Source: Alphaproteobacteria bacterium (GTDB taxonomy: Bacteria > Pseudomonadota > Alphaproteobacteria > Rs-D84 > CACZYB01). From it: DNA of 50,225 nucleotides. The position numbers and the translations under genes are program-made. The DNA lies in assembly GCA_017938435.1 (NCBI GenBank), contig JAGBBO010000001.1, positions 1-50,225 of the forward strand. Direction: 5' to 3'. How positions within the stretch are numbered: position 1 is the stretch's first letter; each line of letters starts with the position of its first letter. Positions 1 to 7,278 of the stretch are shown here, piece by piece. The notes under the pieces were generated by a model. It was not told where the DNA came from. It worked only from the letters and a program-made list of their open reading frames with translations, and made no database searches.

Positions 1-197
1 GATGAACCGACACTTGATGCATATTTTCCAGCAGGACAATTTGTGCAACTTGATGAACCGGTACTTGATGCATATTTTCCAGCAGGACAATTTGTGCAAC
101 TTGATGAACCGGTACTTGATGCATATTTTCCAGCAGGACAATTTGTGCAACTTGATGAACCGACACTTGATGCATATTTACCAGCCGGGCAATCGAT
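1..197 (-). repeat. 51-bp tandem repeats, in frame in a secreted protein gene
   Basis: Units start at 1, 52, 103 and 154. The first three are full length and differ only at two adjacent bases (gacactt versus ggtactt), which switches Val and Thr. The fourth diverges after about 30 bases. The array continues off the left edge. Period 51 equals 17 codons, so copy-number change keeps the frame. Confidence 0.95.
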
Positions 198-320
198 ACA
201 GGATTTTCCATCGCCGTAAGTGCCAGGTTGACAAGCTTCACAGAAGTAAATTGAATCTGCATATGCAGGACTTGGCAATAATATAACCGTTGTTGCAAGT
301 GTTAAATTTCGTAGTTTCAT
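1..320 (-). CDS. Secreted Cys-rich repeat protein (GCC2/GCC3, ephrin-receptor-like repeats), 3' end outside window
   Basis: The reading frame opens at an ATG (318-320) preceded by GGGAG (327-331) and stays open to the window edge, giving at least 106 residues. Residues 1-21 form a signal peptide ending AYA|DS. A short Cys-containing linker follows, then at least three tandem 17-residue units of the form CPAGKYASSTGSSSCTN. This spacing of Cys, Pro-Ala-Gly and Ser/Thr matches the GCC2/GCC3 (ephrin-receptor-like) repeat known mostly from eukaryotic extracellular proteins. Thr/Val in the unit alternates. It lies 15 nt downstream of another secreted Cys-rich gene and is probably cotranscribed with it. 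Likely exported and disulfide-bonded; function unknown. The repeat family assignment is from memory of the consensus. Confidence 0.75.
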   Translation of the reverse strand, partial: MKLRNLTLATTVILLPSPAYADSIYFCEACQPGTYGDGKSCIDCPAGKYASSVGSSSCTNCPAGKYASSTGSSSCTNCPAGKYASSTGSSSCTNCPAGKYASSVGS

Positions 321-335
321 TTTTTTCTCCCTTTT

Positions 336-677
336 TTACCTTTTTATTTCAACTGTTTTCTTTCCAGCACCACAGCCTGTAACTTGTTTAACCTGTTTCC
401 CGGCACCACATTTCGGTTTACATCTGCGAAGTGATGCGTCGTAAACTAAATAGTTATTATCATAGCAAGTGCAAAATGTTCCGTCAGTTTCGGATTTGGA
501 ACGGCTTGTATATTTTCCTTCAAGAACAGAATCACAGGTTGTTCTTGACCTTTTGTATGGATAATCGTTTGGTTTTGGAACACAGTATTTTGCGAGTGCG
601 TTTATGATTTGTGTTGTGGTTGCAGCGTAAACCTGTCCACTTGCCACGACAAGCGCAATTAGTAGTAGTTTCTTCAT
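336..677 (-). CDS. Small secreted Cys-rich protein, function unknown
   Basis: The product is 113 residues. I place the start at the ATG at 675-677, because AGGAGGGAG (679-687) sits just before it and it begins a clear signal peptide (MKKLLLIALVVASGQVYA); an ATG 36 nt further upstream has neither. The mature part carries seven cysteines, including a CTC pair and two CGAGK motifs near the C-terminus (KCGAGKQVKQ and GCGAGKKTVE). I do not recognise a family. The next gene downstream is also a secreted Cys-rich protein, so the two probably form one operon of periplasmic or surface proteins that need disulfide formation. The upstream gap (678-878) is AT-rich, and I could not settle on one promoter in it. 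Confidence 0.7.
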   Translation of the reverse strand: MKKLLLIALVVASGQVYAATTTQIINALAKYCVPKPNDYPYKRSRTTCDSVLEGKYTSRSKSETDGTFCTCYDNNYLVYDASLRRCKPKCGAGKQVKQVTGCGAGKKTVEIKR

Positions 678-878
678 TCTCCCTCCTTTTATTACAATCA
701 AATGGTTTCCCAAAACGAATCGTAATAAAATTCTTTTTATTAAAACGCAATCAACGAATTTGGAAACAAAACTATAAAAGAATAAAAGCCTTACAATTCC
801 TACATCCTATGAATGCTATGACATATTAAAAATATATCACTAATATAGAATTTAATTCATATTATAAATTTTGTAAAG

Positions 879-1517
879 TTATTTCTTTATATGTTTATCA
901 AGATATGAATTTATAATATTAAATAAATCCTTTAATTTCCCTTCGTAATGTTTATCTGCATTAGGAATCGATTTGTATGTTGTTTGAGCAAAATTTTGTT
1001 TGTTTATAAAATTTGTTAAGCCCTTTAATACATCATCAGGAATAGAAGAATCTGCTCCTGCTCCTACAATCAACCCCTCACATGGTGCAGGATTAAAGAA
1101 TCCAAAATCATATTTTTTGGGAGATGGAGAAACGGCAATGTAACCGGAAACTTCTATTCTTCGCATTAAAATTTGCATTGCAACCCATGAACCAAAACCA
1201 ACACCAGCAAGCCAAAAATCACTTGCTTCTTCGTTTTGTTCTTGTATCCAATCAACAACAGTAGATGCGTCAGTAAGTTCGCCCTCACCTGCTTCGAAAA
1301 CACCTTCGGTGCCACCTATTCCACGAAAATTGAAACGAATCACAGAAAAACCCTTCTGTAAAAATGAATAGAATATAGTATAATTAACCTTTTCATTCAT
1401 ACTTCCACCATTGGATGGGGCATCATGAAAAACAACGGCAATAGGTGCCTTTGGATTTGGGTTTTTATAATAACTTGCCTGTATTCGGCCATTTGCTCCT
1501 GATAAAATTATATCCAT
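879..1517 (-). CDS. Alpha/beta hydrolase-fold protein (COG2945-like) lacking the serine nucleophile
   Basis: The product is 212 residues. The N-terminal half has the alpha/beta-hydrolase core: a VVFHDAP strand-turn (28-34), the FNFRGIGGTEG segment (62-72) typical of small COG2945-type hydrolases, and the nucleophile-elbow region at 103-111. Where the family normally reads GFSFG, this protein reads GVGFG (105-109), so the expected catalytic Ser107 is Gly. A candidate acid (Asp156) and His (His190 in NADKH) remain. Active enzymes of this group act on small esters, but without the nucleophile this copy may be a non-catalytic binding protein or may use another mechanism. It is a single gene with its own likely promoter at 1547-1576. 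Confidence 0.75.
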   Translation of the reverse strand: MDIILSGANGRIQASYYKNPNPKAPIAVVFHDAPSNGGSMNEKVNYTIFYSFLQKGFSVIRFNFRGIGGTEGVFEAGEGELTDASTVVDWIQEQNEEASDFWLAGVGFGSWVAMQILMRRIEVSGYIAVSPSPKKYDFGFFNPAPCEGLIVGAGADSSIPDDVLKGLTNFINKQNFAQTTYKSIPNADKHYEGKLKDLFNIINSYLDKHIKK

Positions 1518-1546
1518 ATTTTCTCTTCCTTTTATGATAATTTTCT

Positions 1547-1576
1547 ATTTTACATTAAATAGATATCAAAATGCAA
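1547..1576 (-). promoter_or_regulatory. Putative sigma70-type promoter of the hydrolase-like gene
   Basis: On the minus strand a -35 TTGCAT (1571-1576) is separated by 18 bp from a -10 TAAAAT (1547-1552), about 30 nt before the start codon of the gene at 879-1517. Confidence 0.4.
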
Positions 1577-1673
1577 TAAAAAGAATTTATTTTCATTTTT
1601 TTTAATTTCATTATGGACTTTTAGATTCAACAATGCTATTAAATATAGTTGTCACTGAATAAAAGGAGAGATT

Positions 1674-2630
1674 ATGTATAAAAAACTTCTTAAACTTTGT
1701 ATCGTTTGTTCATTACTTTTTGTTTCAACAGGTGTTACTGCATCTATGTGGGATGCGTGGACAGATGAGGATGAAGAATTTAATATGATGGGAACTGCAC
1801 CCCAAATTGGTTCTTGGAAAAATAGTAATAGAAAAAAATCAAACAAAACTAATGTTAAAAAATCTGCTTATCAGGCGACATATACTTCTAGTTATCAAGA
1901 TAGTGAAGGAAGTATTGGATACGATTCACAATCCTTTTTTAATGTTGATAGTTTGAACAATCAAAAACCTATTGTTGTTTGCCGTCAAAAAGGTTGCACA
2001 CAACTTAATGATAAAATGACAAGAAATTATTTATTTAATGCTATTGCAAATCTTTTGTATGTAAATAATAAAACTAAAGTTTATTTGTGTGAAGCAAATA
2101 CAAGCACCAGAGCATGTATTTCAAATGGTTTGAAATATGCTGTGAATATTGGTGGAACTGCTGGTGTTATTTATATTCCATCAATAACTATTACTGATGT
2201 TTCTTTTTCTCAAAATTTAAAAAGAATCAGTTTTATGTTCTCGTATGATCTTTATGCAAATGGATTGAAATCTTTCTGTTCTTCTTCTCATAATACAATA
2301 GAAATATCTGAAGATAAACAGGCATTGATTAGAGATAATACTTATAAATGTCAACTTACATCTGATTTGCCATCTACATCATACAATATATATAATATTG
2401 ATTATCTTGATTTGGATTATGGTATAATTGGTGCTTATTATTCTACTGGTATGAGTGGGGCAAGTAATGGTGGACACGATGGATATGTTCTTATGAAATT
2501 CCAATACACAGATAAGAATACTGTAAGACCTGCATCTACTTGTAAGACTGGTATTTGTGATGATGAAAGTTATCGTATTGCACCAGGACAATATGAGATA
2601 ATTCCACTTGATAAAAACAAGGCAAAATAA
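1674..2630 (+). CDS. Secreted protein of unknown function, first gene of a two-component operon
   Basis: The product is 318 residues, starting at an ATG with AGGAG six bases upstream. Residues 1-23 are a signal peptide ending VTA|S. The mature protein starts with an acidic Trp-containing stretch (WDAWTDEDEE) and a basic Lys/Asn/Ser linker. A larger domain of about 220 residues follows with several cysteines, among them CRQKGC, two further Cys around 119-130 and a late CKTGIC pair. The beta-rich, Gly-containing middle suggests a folded periplasmic domain. I do not recognise the family. Its stop codon overlaps the start of the response-regulator gene by one base (TAATG), so translation is probably coupled. 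An obvious inference is that it senses or modulates the same signal as the kinase. Confidence 0.7.
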   Translation: MYKKLLKLCIVCSLLFVSTGVTASMWDAWTDEDEEFNMMGTAPQIGSWKNSNRKKSNKTNVKKSAYQATYTSSYQDSEGSIGYDSQSFFNVDSLNNQKPIVVCRQKGCTQLNDKMTRNYLFNAIANLLYVNNKTKVYLCEANTSTRACISNGLKYAVNIGGTAGVIYIPSITITDVSFSQNLKRISFMFSYDLYANGLKSFCSSSHNTIEISEDKQALIRDNTYKCQLTSDLPSTSYNIYNIDYLDLDYGIIGAYYSTGMSGASNGGHDGYVLMKFQYTDKNTVRPASTCKTGICDDESYRIAPGQYEIIPLDKNKAK

Positions 2631-3310
2631 TGAATATAAAGACTTCGAATTTTTTAGCACATCTTCTTGTTGTTGATGATGATGATAGGATAAGAAGTCT
2701 TTTACAAAAATATTTATTTGAAAATAATTATTTAATAACTGTTGCAAAAGATGCAATAGATGCTGAGTTACTTCTTAAAAATATAAAATATGATCTTATT
2801 ATCACTGATAAAATGATGCCGGAAAAAGATGGTGTCGAATTTGTAAAAGATATAAGAAATCTTAATAACAATACTCCTGTTATTATGTTAACAGCAATGG
2901 GTGATATTGAAAATAAAATCCAAGGTTTTGAAAATGGTGTTGATGATTATATTGCAAAACCATTTGAACCAAAAGAACTTTTATTTAGAATCGCTAATAT
3001 TCTTAAACGAACAAAACAAATTGTATCTGATACAATAAAGTTCGGAGATTTTAGTTTTAATAAAAAATCAGAAGTCTTGAAAAAAAATGATATGGTTGTA
3101 AAATTAACTACCGAACAACAAAAAATTATGAACTTTTTTATGGATAATATTGATAAAGTTATAACAAGAGAAGAGTTTGTAAAAATACTTGATTCATCAG
3201 ATGAAAGAAGTATTGATGTTGCGATAACTAGACTTAGAAAAAAAATTGAAACTGAAAACAATAAATACATTATAACTGTTAGAAATGTTGGATATAAATT
3301 TTCAATTTAG
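2630..3310 (+). CDS. OmpR/PhoB-family response regulator
   Basis: The product is 226 residues. Residues 11-125 are a receiver domain with the acidic pocket (Asp16-Asp19), phosphoacceptor Asp60 in LIITDKMMP, Thr88 in MLTA and Lys110 in the KPF motif. Residues 130-226 are a winged-helix OmpR-type DNA-binding domain ending in TVRNVGYKFSI, the usual wing sequence. It should bind DNA after phosphorylation by the histidine kinase encoded just downstream. The start overlaps the stop of the upstream secreted-protein gene, and the kinase start follows the stop by 10 nt. Targets cannot be read from the sequence. Confidence 0.93.
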   Translation: MNIKTSNFLAHLLVVDDDDRIRSLLQKYLFENNYLITVAKDAIDAELLLKNIKYDLIITDKMMPEKDGVEFVKDIRNLNNNTPVIMLTAMGDIENKIQGFENGVDDYIAKPFEPKELLFRIANILKRTKQIVSDTIKFGDFSFNKKSEVLKKNDMVVKLTTEQQKIMNFFMDNIDKVITREEFVKILDSSDERSIDVAITRLRKKIETENNKYIITVRNVGYKFSI

Positions 3311-3320
3311 TGAGGTAAAA

Positions 3321-4655
3321 ATGTATAAAAATATAAAAAAATTTTTTGAAATAAGAACTTATTTTCCAAAGGGTATTACTGCAAGAGTGCTTATTCTTAT
3401 AATACTACCAATTTTTCTTTCACAATTACTTACTGGATACATATTTTACAAAAGACATTGGAAAACAATATCAAATCAAAATGCGATAACTTTTGCAGGA
3501 AATGTTTTAACTATTATAGATTTGAAAAAGACTGAAAAATTTACAGATGTTCAACAAATGGCAAAGAAAAACTTTGTTATGGATGTTGATTGGGAAAGTG
3601 GTGCAACAATAAAAAAACACCGAAATTCAAAACGATTAGAAAAACTTTCATTGAAATATGTTTATAAATTTTTAAATCAAAATTTAAAGTTTCCTTACTC
3701 ACTTTCTGCTGATGAAAACAAGAACAGTTTGGAAATAAAAATTCAATATCCAGATGGGGTTCTTTCTATTTCTTCATCTTTAAGATCTGTATTTTCAAAA
3801 ACATTTTATGTATTCTTTTTATGGATGATTGGAAGTTGTGTTGTTTTTGTTGCTATTGCAATTCCATTTGCAAAAAGTCAAGTTAATGCAATTAAAAATT
3901 TAACCAGAGTAATTGGGCTTGCTGGTCGTGGCGATGATATAACAGGTTTTGTTCCATCAGGACCAATACAAATAAGACAGGCTGGCTCTGCATTTTTAAA
4001 AACTTACACTCGAATTCATAGATATATCCAATCGAGAACAAGTATGCTTTCTGGGATATCTCACGATTTGAAGACACCACTTACAAGAATGAAATTAGAG
4101 TTGGAATTTTGTGATGATAAAAACCTTCAATTTGCTTTACTTAATGATATAGAAGATATGGAAAAGATGATTGATTCTTATTTGAATTTTGCAAAAGGAA
4201 TTAGTCCTGAAAATTCTGAAAGAGTTAATATCACAAAAATGATTCAAAATTTAATAAGAAAATTAAATAAGGGAAAGTTTGATATTTCTTTTGAATCAAA
4301 GAAAGAATATTTTGCAACAATCAGACCGTTGGCATTTGAACGTGCAATCAGTAATGTGATTATGAATGCCATAAGGTATGGAAAGAAAAAAATTTCTGTT
4401 AGTGTTACCAAAAATTCTGATAGTTTATCTATATTTGTTGAAGATAATGGAAACGGAATTCCAAAGGAAAAACGAGAAGAAATGTTTAAACCATTTGCAA
4501 GACTTGATAAATCAAGAAATAACAAAACCGGTGGCGTCGGTCTTGGGTTATCTATTGTTCAAGAAATAATTCATCAACATGGGGGTGAAATACGACTTGA
4601 AGAAAGTGAAAAATTGGGTGGATTGAAAGTAAAAATAGATTTACCACTTAAGTAA
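3321..4655 (+). CDS. Membrane sensor histidine kinase, EnvZ-like
   Basis: The product is 444 residues from the ATG at 3321, chosen because GAGG precedes it at a normal distance; the in-frame start 36 nt upstream would overlap the response regulator. It has a first membrane helix (about 22-43), a periplasmic segment (about 44-160), a second helix (about 161-184) and a HAMP-like linker. The dimerisation/phosphoacceptor site is SHDLKTPL with His248. The ATPase domain shows the N box (NVIMNAIRYG, Asn349), the G1 box DNGNGI (375-380) and the G2 box GGVGLGLS (404-411). It should autophosphorylate and pass phosphate to the adjacent OmpR-type regulator. The signal is unknown, but the periplasmic domain and the cotranscribed secreted protein point to an envelope cue. 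Confidence 0.92.
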   Translation: MYKNIKKFFEIRTYFPKGITARVLILIILPIFLSQLLTGYIFYKRHWKTISNQNAITFAGNVLTIIDLKKTEKFTDVQQMAKKNFVMDVDWESGATIKKHRNSKRLEKLSLKYVYKFLNQNLKFPYSLSADENKNSLEIKIQYPDGVLSISSSLRSVFSKTFYVFFLWMIGSCVVFVAIAIPFAKSQVNAIKNLTRVIGLAGRGDDITGFVPSGPIQIRQAGSAFLKTYTRIHRYIQSRTSMLSGISHDLKTPLTRMKLELEFCDDKNLQFALLNDIEDMEKMIDSYLNFAKGISPENSERVNITKMIQNLIRKLNKGKFDISFESKKEYFATIRPLAFERAISNVIMNAIRYGKKKISVSVTKNSDSLSIFVEDNGNGIPKEKREEMFKPFARLDKSRNNKTGGVGLGLSIVQEIIHQHGGEIRLEESEKLGGLKVKIDLPLK

Positions 4656-4661
4656 AAATTT

Positions 4662-4687
4662 AAGCCCCTTAGTCGGGGCTTTTTTTA
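4662..4687 (+). terminator. Rho-independent terminator of the two-component operon
   Basis: The stem AAGCCCC (4662-4668) pairs with GGGGCTT (4675-4681) around a 6-nt loop and is followed by a T run (4680-4687). It may also end the convergent gene at 4685-5044, since the other strand has a shorter T tract. Confidence 0.9.
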
Positions 4688-5044
4688 TTTATCATAAACT
4701 GATTTCCAAACGGCAAGTAATGAATTCGCATCAGAGATTTTTCCATACTTTTGATTTTTCATTTTTTCCAACGCTTTTTTACCCTCTGATTCATCAAGAA
4801 TTTCATTACCTAATAAGCCCCTGTAAAATGATTTTTGTGCATCACTAATTGCTTTATTTTTTTCTAAATTTTCAACAACACTTTTTGAATAATCAATGGC
4901 AAGAAAACTTTCTAATCCATAGACACCGCCTATAAAAAAGCCACCACCTACTAACCATGGCAATGTATGAATCGCAAAATCAGACCCTGATTTTACTCGG
5001 TCAACATCTATATTTAAAAGAAATTTTTCAAAACGTTTTCCCAT
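4685..5044 (-). CDS. Hypothetical protein with one hydrophobic segment
   Basis: The product is 119 residues. The start is the ATG at 5042-5044, supported by CAGGAG (5051-5056); an ATG 21 nt upstream has no ribosome-binding site. Residues 28-50 (LPWLVGGGFFIGGVYGLESFLAI) are Gly-rich and hydrophobic and could cross the membrane once. The remainder is helical and charged, with a Lys-rich C-terminal half. No known domain is recognised. It is convergent with the two-component operon and divergent from aroK, with its own promoter at 5073-5101. Function unknown. Confidence 0.6.
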   Translation of the reverse strand: MGKRFEKFLLNIDVDRVKSGSDFAIHTLPWLVGGGFFIGGVYGLESFLAIDYSKSVVENLEKNKAISDAQKSFYRGLLGNEILDESEGKKALEKMKNQKYGKISDANSLLAVWKSVYDK

Positions 5045-5072
5045 ACAAAACTCCTGTTTTAACATATTTAAA

Positions 5073-5101
5073 ATATTAGCACAAAAAAATATTTTTGTAA
5101 A
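5073..5101 (-). promoter_or_regulatory. Putative promoter of the hypothetical gene at 4685-5044
   Basis: On the minus strand a -35 TTTACA (5096-5101) is followed after 17 bp by a -10 TAATAT (5073-5078), about 30 nt upstream of the start codon. Confidence 0.5.
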
Positions 5102-5134
5102 TCTTTATTTTATTTGATAAAAAATACAATTTTT

Positions 5135-5157
5135 TGTTTTAAAACACATTTTATAAT
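5135..5157 (+). promoter_or_regulatory. Probable aroK -10 element with an upstream palindrome
   Basis: A perfect -10 TATAAT lies at 5152-5157, 35 nt before the aroK ATG. No good -35 is present at 17 bp. The 12-bp palindrome TGTTTTAAAACA (5135-5146) sits just upstream, where a regulator could bind; this role is inference. Confidence 0.4.
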
Positions 5158-5191
5158 GCTATAAATAAAAGAAAAAATATTAGGATTGATT

Positions 5192-5752
5192 ATGATTTTG
5201 GATTTAAAGGAAAAATTGAAAAAACCTATTGTAATTGTCGGACTGATGGGGGCTGGAAAAACTTCTGTTGGAAAGATGATTGCAAAAAAACTTAATCTGA
5301 CATTTATTGACTCGGACAGCGAGATTGTAAAATCTGCGGGATGTTCTGTTGTTGATATTTTTTCTATATACGGGGAAAAAGAATTCCGTCGTGTTGAAGA
5401 TAGAGTTATTGAAAGAATTTTATCTGATAATAAAATAAAAGTTCTTTCTACTGGAGAAGGGGCTTTTATTATTGATAATGTTAGAAAACTTACAAAAGAA
5501 AAAGCTATTACTATATGGCTTAAAGCTGATTTAAAACTACTTGTGAAAAGGACAAGTTTTAAAGATACAAGACCATTACTTTTGAATTATGATTCAACAA
5601 AAATATTGCAAAAACTTATTGATGAAAGATATCCTATTTATGCAAATGCTGATATTACTGTTGAAACAAAGGATGAGCCTACATATAAAACTGCACAAAA
5701 TGTTTTAAAGGCATTATATAATTATCTTTTGAATGAGGAAAAAAATGTTTAA
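5192..5752 (+). CDS. aroK: Shikimate kinase
   Basis: The product is 186 residues from the ATG at 5192 (TAGGAT upstream); an in-frame TTG six bases earlier is less likely. It phosphorylates shikimate with ATP in the chorismate pathway. Visible signatures are the P-loop GLMGAGKTSVG, the DSD metal/shikimate motif, the FRRVE segment (substrate-binding Arg and Glu) and the lid Arg in TRPLL. The usual Gly-Gly-Gly shikimate-binding motif reads TGEGAF here, with Glu in the middle position, which is unusual. The gene heads a plus-strand run with lptE, holA and rluB; its last 8 nt overlap lptE. Confidence 0.9.
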   Translation: MILDLKEKLKKPIVIVGLMGAGKTSVGKMIAKKLNLTFIDSDSEIVKSAGCSVVDIFSIYGEKEFRRVEDRVIERILSDNKIKVLSTGEGAFIIDNVRKLTKEKAITIWLKADLKLLVKRTSFKDTRPLLLNYDSTKILQKLIDERYPIYANADITVETKDEPTYKTAQNVLKALYNYLLNEEKNV

Positions 5753-6239
5753 AAAAATATGTTTATTCTTATTTCTTGCTTCATGTGGGTTTAGACCTAT
5801 GTATAAGCAAACTCCATATAATGATTTATCAAAAAAAACTTCGGAAATTTCAATTCCTCCTGTTCAAGTTTTCGATGGTCAATATGGTGTTGAATTAAGA
5901 AATAATTTACTTAATAAACTTACACCTTTTGGAAAACCAGAAAATCCTGTATATATTCTTGATATTTCATTATCATCACCTAAGATTGATGATTACACAA
6001 TTAAAACAAATGGTATTGCATCATCACGAATTGTAAGGATGTCCGCGAAATATACTTTCAAGAAAAAAGGTGATGCAAAAGTTTTGTTTACCAAAACAGC
6101 AACGGCTACATCTCCGTATAATCTTTTGAACAATCAATTTTCAACTGAAATGCTTAAAAATGAGGCAGTAAAACTTTCAATAGAAGATATTTCTAATCAA
6201 ATTTATTTTGCAATAATAACTTATTTTACAGAGAAGTAA
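5745..6239 (+). CDS. lptE: LPS-assembly lipoprotein LptE (LptE-like)
   Basis: The product is 164 residues. The ATG at 5745 is preferred over one at 5733, because GAGGAAAAA stands directly before it. It begins with a lipoprotein signal (MFKKICLFLFLASC, Cys14 in the lipobox), then GFRPMY, which matches the CGFRP(L/M)Y start characteristic of alphaproteobacterial LptE. LptE plugs the LptD barrel in the outer membrane and helps deliver LPS to the surface. It sits next to holA, the usual neighbour in alphaproteobacteria. The gene overlaps aroK by 8 nt and ends one base before holA. Sequence conservation beyond the N-terminus is low, so the call rests mainly on signal, size and position. Confidence 0.8.
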   Translation: MFKKICLFLFLASCGFRPMYKQTPYNDLSKKTSEISIPPVQVFDGQYGVELRNNLLNKLTPFGKPENPVYILDISLSSPKIDDYTIKTNGIASSRIVRMSAKYTFKKKGDAKVLFTKTATATSPYNLLNNQFSTEMLKNEAVKLSIEDISNQIYFAIITYFTEK

Positions 6240-6240
6240 T

Positions 6241-7275
6241 ATGACAAAACTTAAACTTTCTGACTTTAATAATGCAAAACGAAATAAATTTTCTGATTTT
6301 GATGGAATATTGTTTTATGGTCCGGACAGAGGGCAAGTATTAGAAAATTTTAATATTGCACTTGAAACCGTTGTCCCTGAAACTGATGATGGATTTTCAG
6401 TATTTGAATTTTCGAGTAGTGATATAAAAGCAGATGCCTCAAAACTTATTGATGAAGCAACTGCTATTTCATTTTTAGGAACAAGAAAAGTTATAAAAAT
6501 AAAAGATGCAACTGATGATGTCGCGGATACTATAAAAACATTACTTAAAAATTATGAAAAGTTAGAAGCGTTTATTCTTCTTTCTGCGGATGAACTTTCC
6601 CCTAGTTCAAGGTTAAGGTCATTGTTTGAAACAAATAAACGACTTGCAATTCTTCCAAATTATATTGATGATGGAGAGAATCTTTCACAAATTATTCGAC
6701 AAACTTTACAAAAAGCCGGCATTAAAAGAATTCCGGATGAAGTTCTTTTGTTTTTAAGGTCACATCTTGGTGAAAACAGGGCAACGACAAGAATGGAATT
6801 GGAAAAAATTTCGCTTTATCTTTATGGCAAAAATGAAATTACTATTGATGATGCAGAAAAATGTGTGATGGATTCATCAAGTTTGAATTTACAAGATTTG
6901 CCTTTGGCTGTGGCAGAAGGAAATTACAAAAAACTTTCATTGATTTTGCCACGACTTTTATCAGAAGGAAATTATCCTGTTCAACTTTTAAAAATTGTTC
7001 TTAATCACTTTAAAAATCTTTACTATATGGCAAGTGAGTTTGAAAGTGGGAAAAGCATTTCCGAAGTTATTGAAAATTCCCGACCACCGATATTTTATAA
7101 ACTTAAACCTAGTTATGAAAGACAACTTAGATTTTGGACTACGGAAAAAATTATAAAAATTATTTCTGAAATGAACGATGCTGATATTCGTTGTAAATCA
7201 GCAAATGCTCCACAGGAAACAATTTTATCTCAGCTTATGTTTATGATTTGCTCGGTTGTAAATAAAAGGATTTAA
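6241..7275 (+). CDS. holA: DNA polymerase III delta subunit
   Basis: The product is 344 residues, the usual length. Delta opens the beta clamp as part of the clamp loader. The N-terminal AAA-like domain shows FDGILFYGPDRGQVLEN (a degenerate, non-ATP-binding P-loop region), then FLGTRKVIKIKDA and LLSADELSPSSRLRSLFE, which match the family pattern, followed by the helical collar region with LRSHLGENRATTRMELEKISLY. It begins one base after the lptE stop and is followed by rluB after 3 nt, so it is in the same operon. Confidence 0.9.
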   Translation: MTKLKLSDFNNAKRNKFSDFDGILFYGPDRGQVLENFNIALETVVPETDDGFSVFEFSSSDIKADASKLIDEATAISFLGTRKVIKIKDATDDVADTIKTLLKNYEKLEAFILLSADELSPSSRLRSLFETNKRLAILPNYIDDGENLSQIIRQTLQKAGIKRIPDEVLLFLRSHLGENRATTRMELEKISLYLYGKNEITIDDAEKCVMDSSSLNLQDLPLAVAEGNYKKLSLILPRLLSEGNYPVQLLKIVLNHFKNLYYMASEFESGKSISEVIENSRPPIFYKLKPSYERQLRFWTTEKIIKIISEMNDADIRCKSANAPQETILSQLMFMICSVVNKRI

Positions 7276-7278
7276 TTT

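Noticed and set aside
1-197. Possible CRISPR array
   Set aside because: The 51-bp units are directly tandem with no unique spacers and are in frame in a secreted protein.
2-286. Repetitive plus-strand frame of 94 codons at the left edge
   Set aside because: It is the complement of the signal-peptide-bearing repeat gene, lacks a ribosome-binding site and encodes a His/Met-rich repeat without sense.
2379-2756. Minus-strand frame of 125 codons across the secreted-protein/response-regulator junction
   Set aside because: Antisense to two well-supported genes; no ribosome-binding site; composition typical of reverse translation of AT-rich genes.
5733-5744. Earlier ATG for lptE
   Set aside because: It would add MRKK before the lipoprotein signal and has no ribosome-binding site; the ATG at 5745 follows GAGG at a normal distance.
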